Source: Bradymonadales bacterium
GTDB taxonomy: Bacteria > Myxococcota_A > Bradymonadia > JAFGEP01
Length of the DNA stretch: 40,851 bases
Assembly: GCA_016931535.1 (NCBI GenBank)
Contig: JAFGEP010000121.1
Location: 1-40,851, forward strand
Reading direction: 5' to 3'
The position numbers were made by a program, and so were the translations under genes. The notes beneath the pieces are model-generated. The model was not told the DNA's origin. It did no database searches and saw nothing but the letters and a program-made list of their open reading frames with translations. Shown piece by piece: positions 25,116 through 34,200 of this stretch (its first letter is position 1; each line of letters begins with the position of its first letter).

Positions 25116-26230
25116 AGCGTACCTGTCCGTGCAGCGCCGTCCTGCTCATTGCCCTTTTTCTTTCGACCATCGGCTGTGACGACAAGAAAGAGGCCGCCTT
25201 GTTCGAAGGGGAACCCCTCCAGATCGAGATCGAAGGCCTGAGAAGCTTGATCGAGCGGGTGGTATCCGCTTCGGACAGCCGGATCCTGATCGCGGGCGCC
25301 TCCGGACCCAACCTGGAGGGCCGGTTGATCTGGACGGACCGGAGCGGAACGGTATTGGGGGACTTCAACCTGGAACACATCCGCCAACCGCAGCAAATGG
25401 CGGCCTGTGTCGAGGAGACCGCCGGCCATGCGCTGTTCGTGACCGAGCAGGAAGGGATCTTTCGGCTCCACGAGGTGGTGATCGCCGGGGATCACCTGCA
25501 GCCTCAACAGCAGGATGCCGAGTGGGCCGGGCAGCAGGGGGGAGCCCTCCAGGTGGGAGCGATCGAGGGATCGGGGCACGGCTGCGGCCTTTGTGTCTAC
25601 CGTCTCGATGAGGGCCAGCTTCGCTGTCAGATCGATCCACCGGGTGGGGTCCGGGTCTGGTCCACCGGTCCTCTAGCCCATTGGAGCGTGCTGTGGGCAT
25701 CGGACAGGCTGATCTTGGCCGATTGGAGCATCAACCCGGAGGGCTGGATCGCAGTGCGCCTGGCTGCGCTCGATTCGACCACCGGCGAGGATGGGTTCCA
25801 ATGGTTGCACAGCTACCGGGTGGGCGGTCTGCCCCCCCTGCTTCGGGACGAGGGGCAGCGGGAGCTGCAACCCCGTTTCGTACCTGCCGAGAATCGCATC
25901 GCGGTCGTGTTCATCGATGGGACCGAGTGGTTTACCCGGATCTTCCTGCAACATTTTCCCCTCGACTCCTCGGTGGTGACCGAGCCGATGGAGATCGAAT
26001 CCTGTCGTGGGACCTGCGATGTTACCTGGGCCTCCTTTTCGGATGGGGTCATCTGGATCTGGTACAGCGACCGGAGCGGCTCCTGGGCTGAACGGATCGA
26101 CATGGATGGTGGTCGGTCCCGCCTGCGATTCAACCCACCGCCAGATGTCGTTCCCGTCGGTTCCGGTCTGTTCAAGATGGGACTGGGCAACACCCTGGCC
26201 AACTGGTGGGCCGTGGTTTCCAATCGGTAG
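25112..26230 (+). CDS. Exported lipoprotein, beta-rich (propeller-like), function unknown
   Basis: 372 residues from ATG 25112, preceded by AGGAG and overlapping the previous stop in ATGA. The signal peptide ends in lipobox STIGC (Cys22). The mature part shows repeated short strands with Trp/Tyr and Gly turns (GRLIWTDRSGTVLGDFN, VIWIWYSDRSGSWAERIDMDGG), compatible with a beta-propeller. Cysteine pairs CGLC and CRGTC could form disulfides. No named family recognised. As the third gene of the cytochrome operon it may be a partner of the redox protein. The stop is followed by a 125-base convergent gap with a stem-loop. Confidence 0.78.
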   Translation: MKRTCPCSAVLLIALFLSTIGCDDKKEAALFEGEPLQIEIEGLRSLIERVVSASDSRILIAGASGPNLEGRLIWTDRSGTVLGDFNLEHIRQPQQMAACVEETAGHALFVTEQEGIFRLHEVVIAGDHLQPQQQDAEWAGQQGGALQVGAIEGSGHGCGLCVYRLDEGQLRCQIDPPGGVRVWSTGPLAHWSVLWASDRLILADWSINPEGWIAVRLAALDSTTGEDGFQWLHSYRVGGLPPLLRDEGQRELQPRFVPAENRIAVVFIDGTEWFTRIFLQHFPLDSSVVTEPMEIESCRGTCDVTWASFSDGVIWIWYSDRSGSWAERIDMDGGRSRLRFNPPPDVVPVGSGLFKMGLGNTLANWWAVVSNR

Positions 26231-26281
26231 TTCTCCTTCCAGGACCTTCCACCTCACTCGCACGCACGCGCGCTGTCGGGT

Positions 26282-26315
26282 GCCCCCGCACGACGTCGGA
26301 TGTGTGCGGCGGGGC
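26282..26315. terminator. Stem-loop between convergent operons
   Basis: GCCCCCGCAC (26282-26291) pairs with GTGCGGCGGGGC (26304-26315), giving ten base pairs with a two-base bulge and a 12-base loop. It sits between the cytochrome operon and the FadL-like gene, both ending here. On the plus strand an A-run (26318-26323) follows, not a T-run, so it is not a standard intrinsic terminator in either direction. It may protect a 3' end. Confidence 0.3.
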
Positions 26316-26355
26316 TTAAAAAAGCGCGCTGCAGGAAGTTGGGCCGATTCTTGGC

Positions 26356-27831
26356 TCAGTAGCTGCCCTGGATGGTAATGCTCAGGGTACCGATCTGTCC
26401 TTGGCAGGTATAGTCGCCCACGGGATCGGACCCGCTCAGCTTCTCGATCTGCTGCTCCGGCAAGATACTGAGCGCGCCGGACAGCTCGATGGAGATGGGA
26501 GACTGGTCGATCTCCAGGGGGTCGGCGAACCGGATTCCGATTCCAGCGCCCAGGGTGTGGGCGTCGCCATCGACATAGTTGCTCAATCCCACCTGCTGCG
26601 GCAGCGGAGTGGGCCGGTAGTGGTATCCCATCCGGGCCAGCAGGTGCCGGCCCAAGGTCAGCTCCGATCCGACATGAACGGTCAAGATGTCGCGAAACCC
26701 GGGGAGACCGCTGGGACCCGGCAGAAAATCGAAGTCGCCTTCGGCACCCAGTCCTTCGAGCAGTCTGCCGGACATGTCCAGCGCAAAGTACAGAGCGGGA
26801 TCGGGGGCCTGAGACCAGAAGGCCCGTCGGAGCTCCAGGCTGGCAAGCCAGCGTCGCTCGATGACCTGGTAGGCCAGGCCGAGGCTGAGAACATGAGGGG
26901 TATACAGGGCGTGACCGGAGGCGACCAGCGTGGTGTCGAGGGCCTCGCCGAAGTCGAAATGGATGGGCTGACGGAACTCCAGCTCCATCTCCCCGCGCCA
27001 GCTCAGTCCAACGGTCAGCCGGTCGAACGGCGTCAGACGGAGACCGACGACGGGGGACATGGTGAGGTGCAGCTCGGAGCGCAGGGTGCGATAGGTGAAC
27101 TCCTCGTTGACCCAGTCGACGTCGATTTCGGTCTCACCCATGATGGAAGCCAGGGCCTGGAACCCGACCCCGACCGAGAGCCAGCGGGTGGCCTCGAAAC
27201 CCAGACCGAGCAGGAAGTGGAACTTGTGGACCAGGCTGTCGGCCAGATACCACCGGGGGACCAGGGGATCGTAGGATTCGATCCGCAAGATCTGCTCGGT
27301 GGGAAGGTGAAGGGCAGCGCCGATGGCGAAGCGGTAAGCCACCTTGCCGCCCAGGGGGAAGAGCAGGCCCAGGGTGAACCCCGCGTAGGTTTCCGGTTCG
27401 ATCGGGGTGTGGTCCGCCGAGGGCTGATCCAGGTCGATCTCGAGAGCGGAAAGACCGAGGAGAAACTCTGCACCCAGGCGGATATCCTTGCGCAACACCA
27501 GGTTCGCCGGGTTGTAGAAGGTCGCCGTGTAGTCGTCCGCGACGGCGGTGATGGCCTGCCCCATGCCTATGGTGCGGGTGCCGAAGCCGAAGAGATCGAA
27601 GGGACCTGCAGCGGCCGGTTGTGCCACCCAAAGAAGGCAAAAACCGAGGGGAATCCACCACCTGCCCGGCGAGCCGCGCCTCCATCGGGCGGGGTTCCCG
27701 CGGCTCTCCGCCCAGGAATGGAAAACGGGATGCGCCGTCTCACGGCGGCCTCGATTATCTCCCCCCGATGAAGGATGGGGGGACAGCTCCCGCAGAGATG
27801 GTGGATCGACCACCGAAGGCCCCCGTCTCAT
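26356..27831 (-). CDS. FadL/OmpP1-like outer-membrane hydrophobe transporter
   Basis: 491 residues. The N-terminus after the signal peptide (WIPLGFCLLWVAQPAAAG) reads FGFGTRTIGMGQAITAVADDYTATFYNPANL. This is the FadL/OmpP1/TodX signature: residues that plug the barrel, followed by NPANL. The remainder has regularly spaced amphipathic strands and ends in an aromatic residue (ITIQGSY), fitting an outer-membrane barrel. FadL carries long-chain fatty acids; TodX-type members carry aromatic hydrocarbons. The start at 27831 overlaps the HEAT gene stop (ATGA), but it puts about 55 Arg-rich residues before the signal, so the true start may be a later non-ATG codon. It is last in the operon with an acyl-CoA synthetase. 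Confidence 0.85.
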   Translation of the reverse strand: MRRGPSVVDPPSLRELSPHPSSGGDNRGRRETAHPVFHSWAESRGNPARWRRGSPGRWWIPLGFCLLWVAQPAAAGPFDLFGFGTRTIGMGQAITAVADDYTATFYNPANLVLRKDIRLGAEFLLGLSALEIDLDQPSADHTPIEPETYAGFTLGLLFPLGGKVAYRFAIGAALHLPTEQILRIESYDPLVPRWYLADSLVHKFHFLLGLGFEATRWLSVGVGFQALASIMGETEIDVDWVNEEFTYRTLRSELHLTMSPVVGLRLTPFDRLTVGLSWRGEMELEFRQPIHFDFGEALDTTLVASGHALYTPHVLSLGLAYQVIERRWLASLELRRAFWSQAPDPALYFALDMSGRLLEGLGAEGDFDFLPGPSGLPGFRDILTVHVGSELTLGRHLLARMGYHYRPTPLPQQVGLSNYVDGDAHTLGAGIGIRFADPLEIDQSPISIELSGALSILPEQQIEKLSGSDPVGDYTCQGQIGTLSITIQGSY

Positions 27832-28928
27832 GGCGTCCTCGCCGCGGGTAGCAGGGCCTCGGCGGCCGCCGCTCTCACTTCTGTCCGCGGATCTCTTTGA
27901 GCCGCCTGCTCCAGCGCTTCAGAAACCTCCTGGCTCGGCAGGAGGAGGGCCAGCGAGCTGGCCACCTCGACCGAGTCGCGGTGGCTCGGGTCCTGCAGAA
28001 TCGCGAGCAACGACGCCAGGTGCTCCCTCCGTTGGAGTCGGCACAACCAGTCGATGGTGCCCCAACGGATGGTGGCTTTGCGGTGGGCAAGATGGCGCTG
28101 GATGAGTTTGGCCGCCTCAGGGTGCTCGATCTCCACCAGGGCAACCCCCGCGCGCGCCCGCAGGAGGGGGTGGACCCGCCAGGAGCCTGCCAGGCGAAAG
28201 AGCAGTCGCTGGGCCGCGGGGGTATGCAGCGCGACCAGGGCCTCGATCGCCTCATGGCCATCGATGGCCGACCGGACCGCCATCTCCAGGCTCTCGATCA
28301 CCTCCTCTGCACCCAGGTGGGCCCCAGCCAGCGCCAGGTGGCGCCGGGCGAACCCCTGTGCCCTCTGCCAGCGGGCGACGATGGCCGGGCGGTGTTCGAC
28401 CAGGGCCAGCTCCGCCGCCGACGAGGCGGCGACGGCGGCCACCTCGTCGTCCGGGTCTTCCAGCAGGCGCACGACCGCCTGTCGAAACCGATCCGAGGTG
28501 CAGCCGATGCGGTTCAGACCCACCAGCGCCTGGAAGCGCACATCCTGATCCCCATGGTCGAGGAGGGCCAGCAACGCCTCGCATACCGGAGAATGGCAAT
28601 CCACCTCCATCAGGCTCAGGGCGTATACCAGGCTGGCTCGATGGCCGGGGCGCACCTCGTGGATCAGCGAAGCCAAGGCCTCCAGCAGGGGGGGGACGAC
28701 CCGCTCGCTCTCTCCGGTGGCGAGGATCTGGGCGGCCGCCTGCCGGACCTGGGGATGATCGTCACCCAGCTTGGCCAGCAGGATCTCCAACGCCTGCTCC
28801 AAACCGGCTTGCAACGGCTCTTCCAGCTCTCCACAGGCGGCGATGCGTCGCAGGTAGTTCTTGCTGGTCAGGTCACTTCGGACCTCCTTGGGCAGGCCAG
28901 CAAGGAGTGCGTCGAGATCGGCTGCCAT
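27828..28928 (-). CDS. HEAT-repeat protein
   Basis: 366 residues from ATG 28928, which shares its A with the TGA of the acyl-CoA synthetase. There is no signal peptide, so it is cytoplasmic. Helical repeats of about 30-40 residues run through the protein, for example DDHPQVRQAAAQILA, DQDVRFQALVGLNRIG, DDEVAAVAASSAAELA and DPRTEVRAAAAEALLPA, matching HEAT or PBS-lyase-like repeats. These act as curved protein-binding scaffolds. No catalytic motif is seen. Its position between the acyl-CoA synthetase and the FadL-like barrel, with overlaps on both sides, suggests it supports that pair, though how is unknown. Confidence 0.87.
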   Translation of the reverse strand: MAADLDALLAGLPKEVRSDLTSKNYLRRIAACGELEEPLQAGLEQALEILLAKLGDDHPQVRQAAAQILATGESERVVPPLLEALASLIHEVRPGHRASLVYALSLMEVDCHSPVCEALLALLDHGDQDVRFQALVGLNRIGCTSDRFRQAVVRLLEDPDDEVAAVAASSAAELALVEHRPAIVARWQRAQGFARRHLALAGAHLGAEEVIESLEMAVRSAIDGHEAIEALVALHTPAAQRLLFRLAGSWRVHPLLRARAGVALVEIEHPEAAKLIQRHLAHRKATIRWGTIDWLCRLQRREHLASLLAILQDPSHRDSVEVASSLALLLPSQEVSEALEQAAQRDPRTEVRAAAAEALLPAARTP

Positions 28929-30751
28929 CAGGGGTACATCTCGTCGATCAGCGAGGAGAAGTTGTCCAGGACCACCGACCGGCGCGTCTTGCGATTGGGG
29001 GTGACCTCTCCCAGGTCCAGGCTCAATCCTCGCGGCAGGATGCGGAAATCGCGAACCTGCTCGGCGGGGGAGAGCTCCTCGTTGGCTTGTGCTACCGCCT
29101 TCTGGATATGGCGTACCAGGGCCTCCTCCCGACAACAGCGTTCCAGCTCGGCTCCGGACAACTTGAGCTTGTCCACCAGCTCCCCCAGCACCGCGGGATC
29201 CAGGGAGATCAGGGCGGTGAGATGGGGGCGGCGGTCACCGACCACGAAGGCCGATGCGACCGCGCGATGGCGCTGGATGAGCTGCTCGATGTTCCGGGGC
29301 GCGATGGTCTTCCCATCCGTGAGCGTGATCAGGTTCAGTCTTCGTTCGGTGATCCACAGGTAACCCTCGCCGTCGATGCGGCCCAGATCCCCCGTGTGCA
29401 GCCAGCCCTTGGCGTCGATGGCGTCGGCCGTGGCCTGCGGGTCGTCCAGGTACTCGGCGAACACGTTCTCTCCGCGGATCAGGATCTCTCCCCGTTCCGA
29501 GAGCGACAGATCGACTCCCGGTACCGCCTTTCCCACCGAGCCGGGATGACAGGTGCCGGGTCGATTGGTGGTGGCCACCGCAGCGGTCTCCGTGAGACCG
29601 TACAGCTCGTACAGCGGGATGCCCATGGCGAAGAAGGTCTCCAGGACTTCCCGCCGCAATGGGGCTCCGCCCACGTAGGTGCATCGCAACCTGCCTCCCA
29701 GGTTCTCCCTCAGCTTTTTGAAGAGCAGCGCGTCGATCAGCAGGTGGCGGGTTTTCAGCAGGGGCGGTAGCGGTCTTCCAGATGCGACAAAGGGCATCGC
29801 CTGCCTTCCCACCTTGAGCGCGTAGGCAAAAAGGGCTCTTGCCGCTGGACCGCCCCGCTCGATCCGGCCTGAGAGCACATCATGGGCCATCTCGAAGAAA
29901 GCGGGCGTGGCTCCGAACACGGTGGGGCGCACCTCCGCCAGCTCCTCCAAGAGGAAGGCGGGGCCGCGGGAGAAGGAGGTGACAAGGCCGGTCGCGATCC
30001 GATTGTAGAACCCCAAGATCTTCTCCCCTGCATCCGCCATGGGCAGGTAGCTGACCGTGTGATCCCGGGGCCGGAAGATGCCGAGGCGGCTCACCGATCG
30101 CAGGGCTGCCAGGAGGTTGGCGTGAGTCAACGGGACGATCTTGGGGGTGGCGGTCGTGCCTGGGGTGACAAACAGGTTGGCAACTTGTTGCCCATCGATC
30201 CCGGCCTGCAAGGCGGCCAGTTCGTCCCTACTCTGGTGGCCACCTTCCCGTGCCAGCCGGTTGAGCTGGAACAGGGAGATCTCCCGCTCGGCATCCACCC
30301 GGTCTGCTCCCTTCCAGAGGATGATCTTCTCGACCGAGTCCAACTGGTCCGCCACCAGGCGCAGCTTCTCCAACTGATCAGTGTCCTGGATGGCGACCAT
30401 CCGGCATCCGATGCGCCGGATCACGGGGACCAGCTGAGCAGGAGCGCTCATCGGATGAAGACCGACGGTGGTTCCTCCGGCGACCAGCACGGCGAGGTCT
30501 GTCAGACCCCACTCGGGTCGCGTCTCGCCGATGATGGCGACGGTGTCCGCCGGCTTCAGCCCCAGCCTGACCAGGCCGGTGGCGGTCTCCAGGATGCGGC
30601 GGTGGAACTCCAGCCAGGTGACCGGCCGCCAGGCGGATCCGGTCCAGAAGCGGTAGGCCATCTCACTGCCGCTGGCCTCCACCCGCGCGGATAGCAGTTG
30701 GGGGAGCGTCTGGAAGTCCTCGAGGACCAGATCGGTCGGAAGGTCGGTCAT
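28928..30751 (-). CDS. Long-chain acyl-CoA synthetase-like AMP-forming enzyme
   Basis: 607 residues, ANL superfamily. Activates a carboxylic acid as acyl-AMP, then as CoA thioester, in the cytoplasm or at the inner membrane. Seen: P-loop VTPGTTATPKIVPLTHANL (about 193-211), YGLTETAA (about 382), GWLHTGDLGRIDGEGYLW (about 450, ATP-ribose Asp), ERRLNLI hinge region, and GEVTPNRKTRR near 583 with the C-terminal catalytic Lys. The P-loop departs from the usual TSGTTGxPKGV (Ser to Pro, Gly to Ala, Gly to Ile). Overall similarity is to the FadD15/long-chain group. ATG 30751 overlaps the preceding lipoprotein stop (ATGA); the frame is open upstream to 30886 within that gene. The operon with a FadL-like barrel suggests exogenous fatty acids as substrate. 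Confidence 0.92.
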   Translation of the reverse strand: MTDLPTDLVLEDFQTLPQLLSARVEASGSEMAYRFWTGSAWRPVTWLEFHRRILETATGLVRLGLKPADTVAIIGETRPEWGLTDLAVLVAGGTTVGLHPMSAPAQLVPVIRRIGCRMVAIQDTDQLEKLRLVADQLDSVEKIILWKGADRVDAEREISLFQLNRLAREGGHQSRDELAALQAGIDGQQVANLFVTPGTTATPKIVPLTHANLLAALRSVSRLGIFRPRDHTVSYLPMADAGEKILGFYNRIATGLVTSFSRGPAFLLEELAEVRPTVFGATPAFFEMAHDVLSGRIERGGPAARALFAYALKVGRQAMPFVASGRPLPPLLKTRHLLIDALLFKKLRENLGGRLRCTYVGGAPLRREVLETFFAMGIPLYELYGLTETAAVATTNRPGTCHPGSVGKAVPGVDLSLSERGEILIRGENVFAEYLDDPQATADAIDAKGWLHTGDLGRIDGEGYLWITERRLNLITLTDGKTIAPRNIEQLIQRHRAVASAFVVGDRRPHLTALISLDPAVLGELVDKLKLSGAELERCCREEALVRHIQKAVAQANEELSPAEQVRDFRILPRGLSLDLGEVTPNRKTRRSVVLDNFSSLIDEMYP

Positions 30752-31083
30752 GGCGCCGATACGGGGTGGTAGCAGAAGGAGGTGGGAGGAATGTCCTTGC
30801 GGCACACCTGTCCGTCCTCCTGACGGCAATCCCCATTGACGCGGCATTCCTTCATGCAGGCGGTGAAGGTGCCGAAGTCCACGCAAACCGATTCGTCGGG
30901 GCAGCTGTTCTCGGGACAGTCGTAGACCAAGCAGTAGCCGCCCGTGGCGGTCGTGTCACAGGTTGCCAGCTCGGGACAGTCGACGCTGGACAGACAGGAG
31001 TCGCCGATCTGCGGTGCGCAGCCGAGGGCCAACCAGGCGGTCATCGCCAGCAGTACAAAGAGCAAGAGCAAGGGTCGCATCAT
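30748..31083 (-). CDS. Small cysteine-rich lipoprotein
   Basis: 111 residues beginning MMRPLLLL and reaching the lipobox LALGC (Cys22). The mature part has twelve further cysteines in a short domain (CLSSVDCPELATC, CPENSCPDESVC, CRVNGDCRQEDGQVC). This is the EGF- or dickkopf-like pattern common in secreted myxobacterial proteins, so disulfide-bonded and extracytoplasmic. GTG 31116 is an alternative start with a slightly better spacing; ATG 31083 gives a compact signal peptide. It is the first gene of the operon with the acyl-CoA synthetase (ATGA overlap). The same cysteine style occurs in the large lipoprotein just upstream. Confidence 0.78.
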   Translation of the reverse strand: MMRPLLLLFVLLAMTAWLALGCAPQIGDSCLSSVDCPELATCDTTATGGYCLVYDCPENSCPDESVCVDFGTFTACMKECRVNGDCRQEDGQVCRKDIPPTSFCYHPVSAP

Positions 31084-31218
31084 CAACAATCCAGGCTTGG
31101 CGCTGGCGGCAAACACCCCGATTCCACAGCGCCTGAGGCACCCCGCCAGCCGATCGTGGAGCCATTATCCAATACCGGTTTTGCCGATTATTGCAAGGAA
31201 GGTCGATCGCTCGGTCTG

Positions 31219-34200
31219 TCAGTAGGAGAACACCCCAACGTTGCCCAGGATGCCGTTGGCCCCGCTGGTGCCGTTGTTGCCGGGGGAGGTTCCCGCGCTG
31301 CCACCCGCGCCGTAGGCTCCACCGGAAAAACTGTTGGAGGACTGGGACACGGTCGAGCTGTAGGTGTAGATGCCATAGGAATGACCACCGGCGCCGCCTC
31401 CGCCCCCGCCGCTGTGGCCTCCCCGCCCTCCGGCTCCCCCGTCTCCTCCGAGGCCCTCGCCTTGACCGCCGCCCCCCGGCCCGGAAGCGCCCCCATTCTG
31501 CCCCCGCCCGCCAATCCCCCCGGCACCACCCGCGCCGGCCGTACCTCGGGTGAAGGAGCAGCCCTGGACGGTCAGCGTGGAGCTGATGCCCAAGATGCCG
31601 AAGCTGCCGCCGCCGCCGTTGCCCGCCCGTCCGTAGGAGGCCGCCCGGCATCCTCCGGCGCCGCCGCCGCCCCCGCCGGCTCCGTCCGAGTCGGTGCCCT
31701 CATCGCAACCGCCGCCGCCCCCGCCGCCCCCACCGCCTGTCCCATGGCTTCCCAGGCTGCCGTTGTTGCCGTCCCGGGCGGTCCAGAACTGGGAGCCGTT
31801 GGAGCTGTACAGGGTTCCCGCCGAGGTCCCGCCCGTTCCTCCCGAACCGTCGGTTCCGTTCCGCCCGTTGTAGCCGTTGCCACCAACCCGGCAGGTCTTC
31901 CCCGCACTGCCGCCGATCCCGTAGTAGGGGTAGGTGGACTGGGACCAGCCGGCCGCGTTGCCAGCCAGACCGGAGGTGGCGTTGTAGTCGTAGGGAAAGC
32001 TGCAGTCGCTGTCCATCTTGCCCCCCGCACCGCCGTTGCCGCCCCGGGCTTCCGTGGCGCTGCAGTTGCTGTATCCGGTCCCTCCCACGCCGCCCCAGCT
32101 ATCGTCGCACCAGCTGATGGCTTCGCGGTTGTCCCCGCCGTCTCCTCCCCCGGGTGCGGTGGTGGGGCTGTAGTCGCTTCCATGGGAGCCGGCCAGGCCG
32201 GCGACCCCGTTACCCTGGACGAAGGTGATGTTCTGGATGGTCAAGGTGGAGCCTGCGGCATGGACGACGTAGCTGCTGCGTCCGTTGTCGTTGACCCGGC
32301 CTGCCGCGTTGGGACCGTTCAGCCGCAGGTTGGCGAGGGTGGCGGTGACCGAGCGGGCTCGGATCGTCATGTACTCGCCATCCCCGCTGTGGAGTCCGCC
32401 GGAGAGGGTGGTGACGAACCCGCTCGCATCGCGATCCCCCCGCTGCCAGGTCTGGTTGTATCCACCGTAGATGCCGATGCCGGAGTGGGTGGAGCTCAGC
32501 TCCACCAGGCCCGAGTAGGTGCCGGCCCTCACCAGCACCTGGGTGGCTCCGCGCGATACCGCAACCGCAAGGGCGCGGGTGATGGTGGCGCAGGGGGAGG
32601 TCATGGAGCAGGTGCTGCTGCCATCGCTTCCGGCAGGGGACGGCGCGACGAAGACCGCCCGGTCGATGTCGCCGTCGATGCCATCACAGTCGGCATCGAC
32701 AAAGCCGGAATCGGGAAGGTCCAGGCTCTCCGGGTCCCCGTAGCAGGGGCCGTACTCGCACCCCGCCAGGTCGGTTCGCAGATCGTAGTAGTACGGGTCA
32801 CACGCGCCCATCTCGCAGGTGCGGTCGTCGCAGGCGACCTGGGCGTGGGGATAGACCAGGTGGCAATCATTGCCGCAGCTCCCGCAGTGGAGGGGGTCGA
32901 TGCGCAGATCGGACTCGCATCCATCCTCCTGCACCGAGTTGCAGTTGCCGTAGTCCGACGAGCTGCAGCTCGTGAAGTAGCAGCCGGAGGGACCGCACAG
33001 GGGAATGGCGTGATCGAAGGAGCACTCCCAGTCGCAGCTGCCACAGTGCAGGATGTCGTACCAGATGTCCTGCTCGCAGCCGTTGGCGTAGTCGTCGTCA
33101 CAGTGAGCCCGGCCTTCGTCGCAGGTCAATGGCCGGCATTCGCCTCGCACGCACTCATGGGTGTCGGTGTAGGGGAGGTCACAGGGGGTGCAGTCCCCGC
33201 AGTAGGCTGGATCGTTCTGGATGTCGAAGCCGTCGTCGGGAACGCCGTCGCAGTCGTCGTCGGCAAAGTTGCAGATCTCCACCCCTCCGGTGGCTGTATT
33301 GAGCACGCAGTAGTACTCGCAACCGGGAAGCAGCGGGTCGTTGTCCCAGTAATCGGGCGCACAGGCTCGAACACACTCGCCCGTCTGGCACTCGGTCACC
33401 TCGTTCGCCAGGGGATGGCAAGGGTTGTCGCATTCGCCGCAGTGGTCCAGCGAGGTCATCAGATCGATGCCCTCGTCGGTGATCCCATCGCAGTCGTCAT
33501 CCCGGTAGTTGCAGCGCTCGGGGGCGCCCAGGTAGATGTCGGGGTCGAGGTCGTCGCAATCCAATCCCAGGCAGGTCCATCCGGCTCCGTACCCGTCCTC
33601 GTCGTTGTCCACGCATCCCGAGCACTCATGAATGGTCGGTTCACACAGGTTGGTCTGGACATCCTCTCCTTCCGGGCCGGCCCCCGGGAGGATGATCCCG
33701 TTGCAGACGTAATGGTCGGGACACTCCCCGGTCAACCGGCAGTCGGTGGCGCAGAAGGAGCCGTCATCCTGCTGCAGGCAGTAGTTTCCGAAGCCGCCGC
33801 AGTCCGTGTGGTACTCGCAGGGCTGGCAGAGCACATTCCGCTGGGGAACGCATAGCCAGGTGGCATCCGAACCGCTGCTGGTGATCAACCGACAGGTGAA
33901 CCCCTCCTCTTCACACTCTTCGTAGCATTCTCGCGTGCAGATGCGGCCGCTTTCCCCGAAGTCGATGCAGTACCCGCTCAGGCACTGGGAGTTGGCCGTG
34001 CACGGTTCGCCGAAACCTAAAAGCTCCGTATCGGCAGGTGAGGGGTCGGTGAGGAGATCTTCCATCTCCTCCCGGTCGCACGCCATGTCGCCAGGGACAT
34101 CCGAGTCGGCCATCTCCACCCCCCAGTCGAGGGGCCCATCCGGCTGGGCATCGGTCGGGAGGGGTAGATCACTCGATGGGACACATCGGCCATTCAGGCA

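Noticed and set aside
30766..33855. Open frame of about 1029 codons on the plus strand, opposite the large mosaic lipoprotein.
   Set aside because: Its Ala/Gly/Val-rich product has no domain. It is the complement of Gly- and Asp-rich codons in GC-rich DNA and also crosses the small lipoprotein gene.
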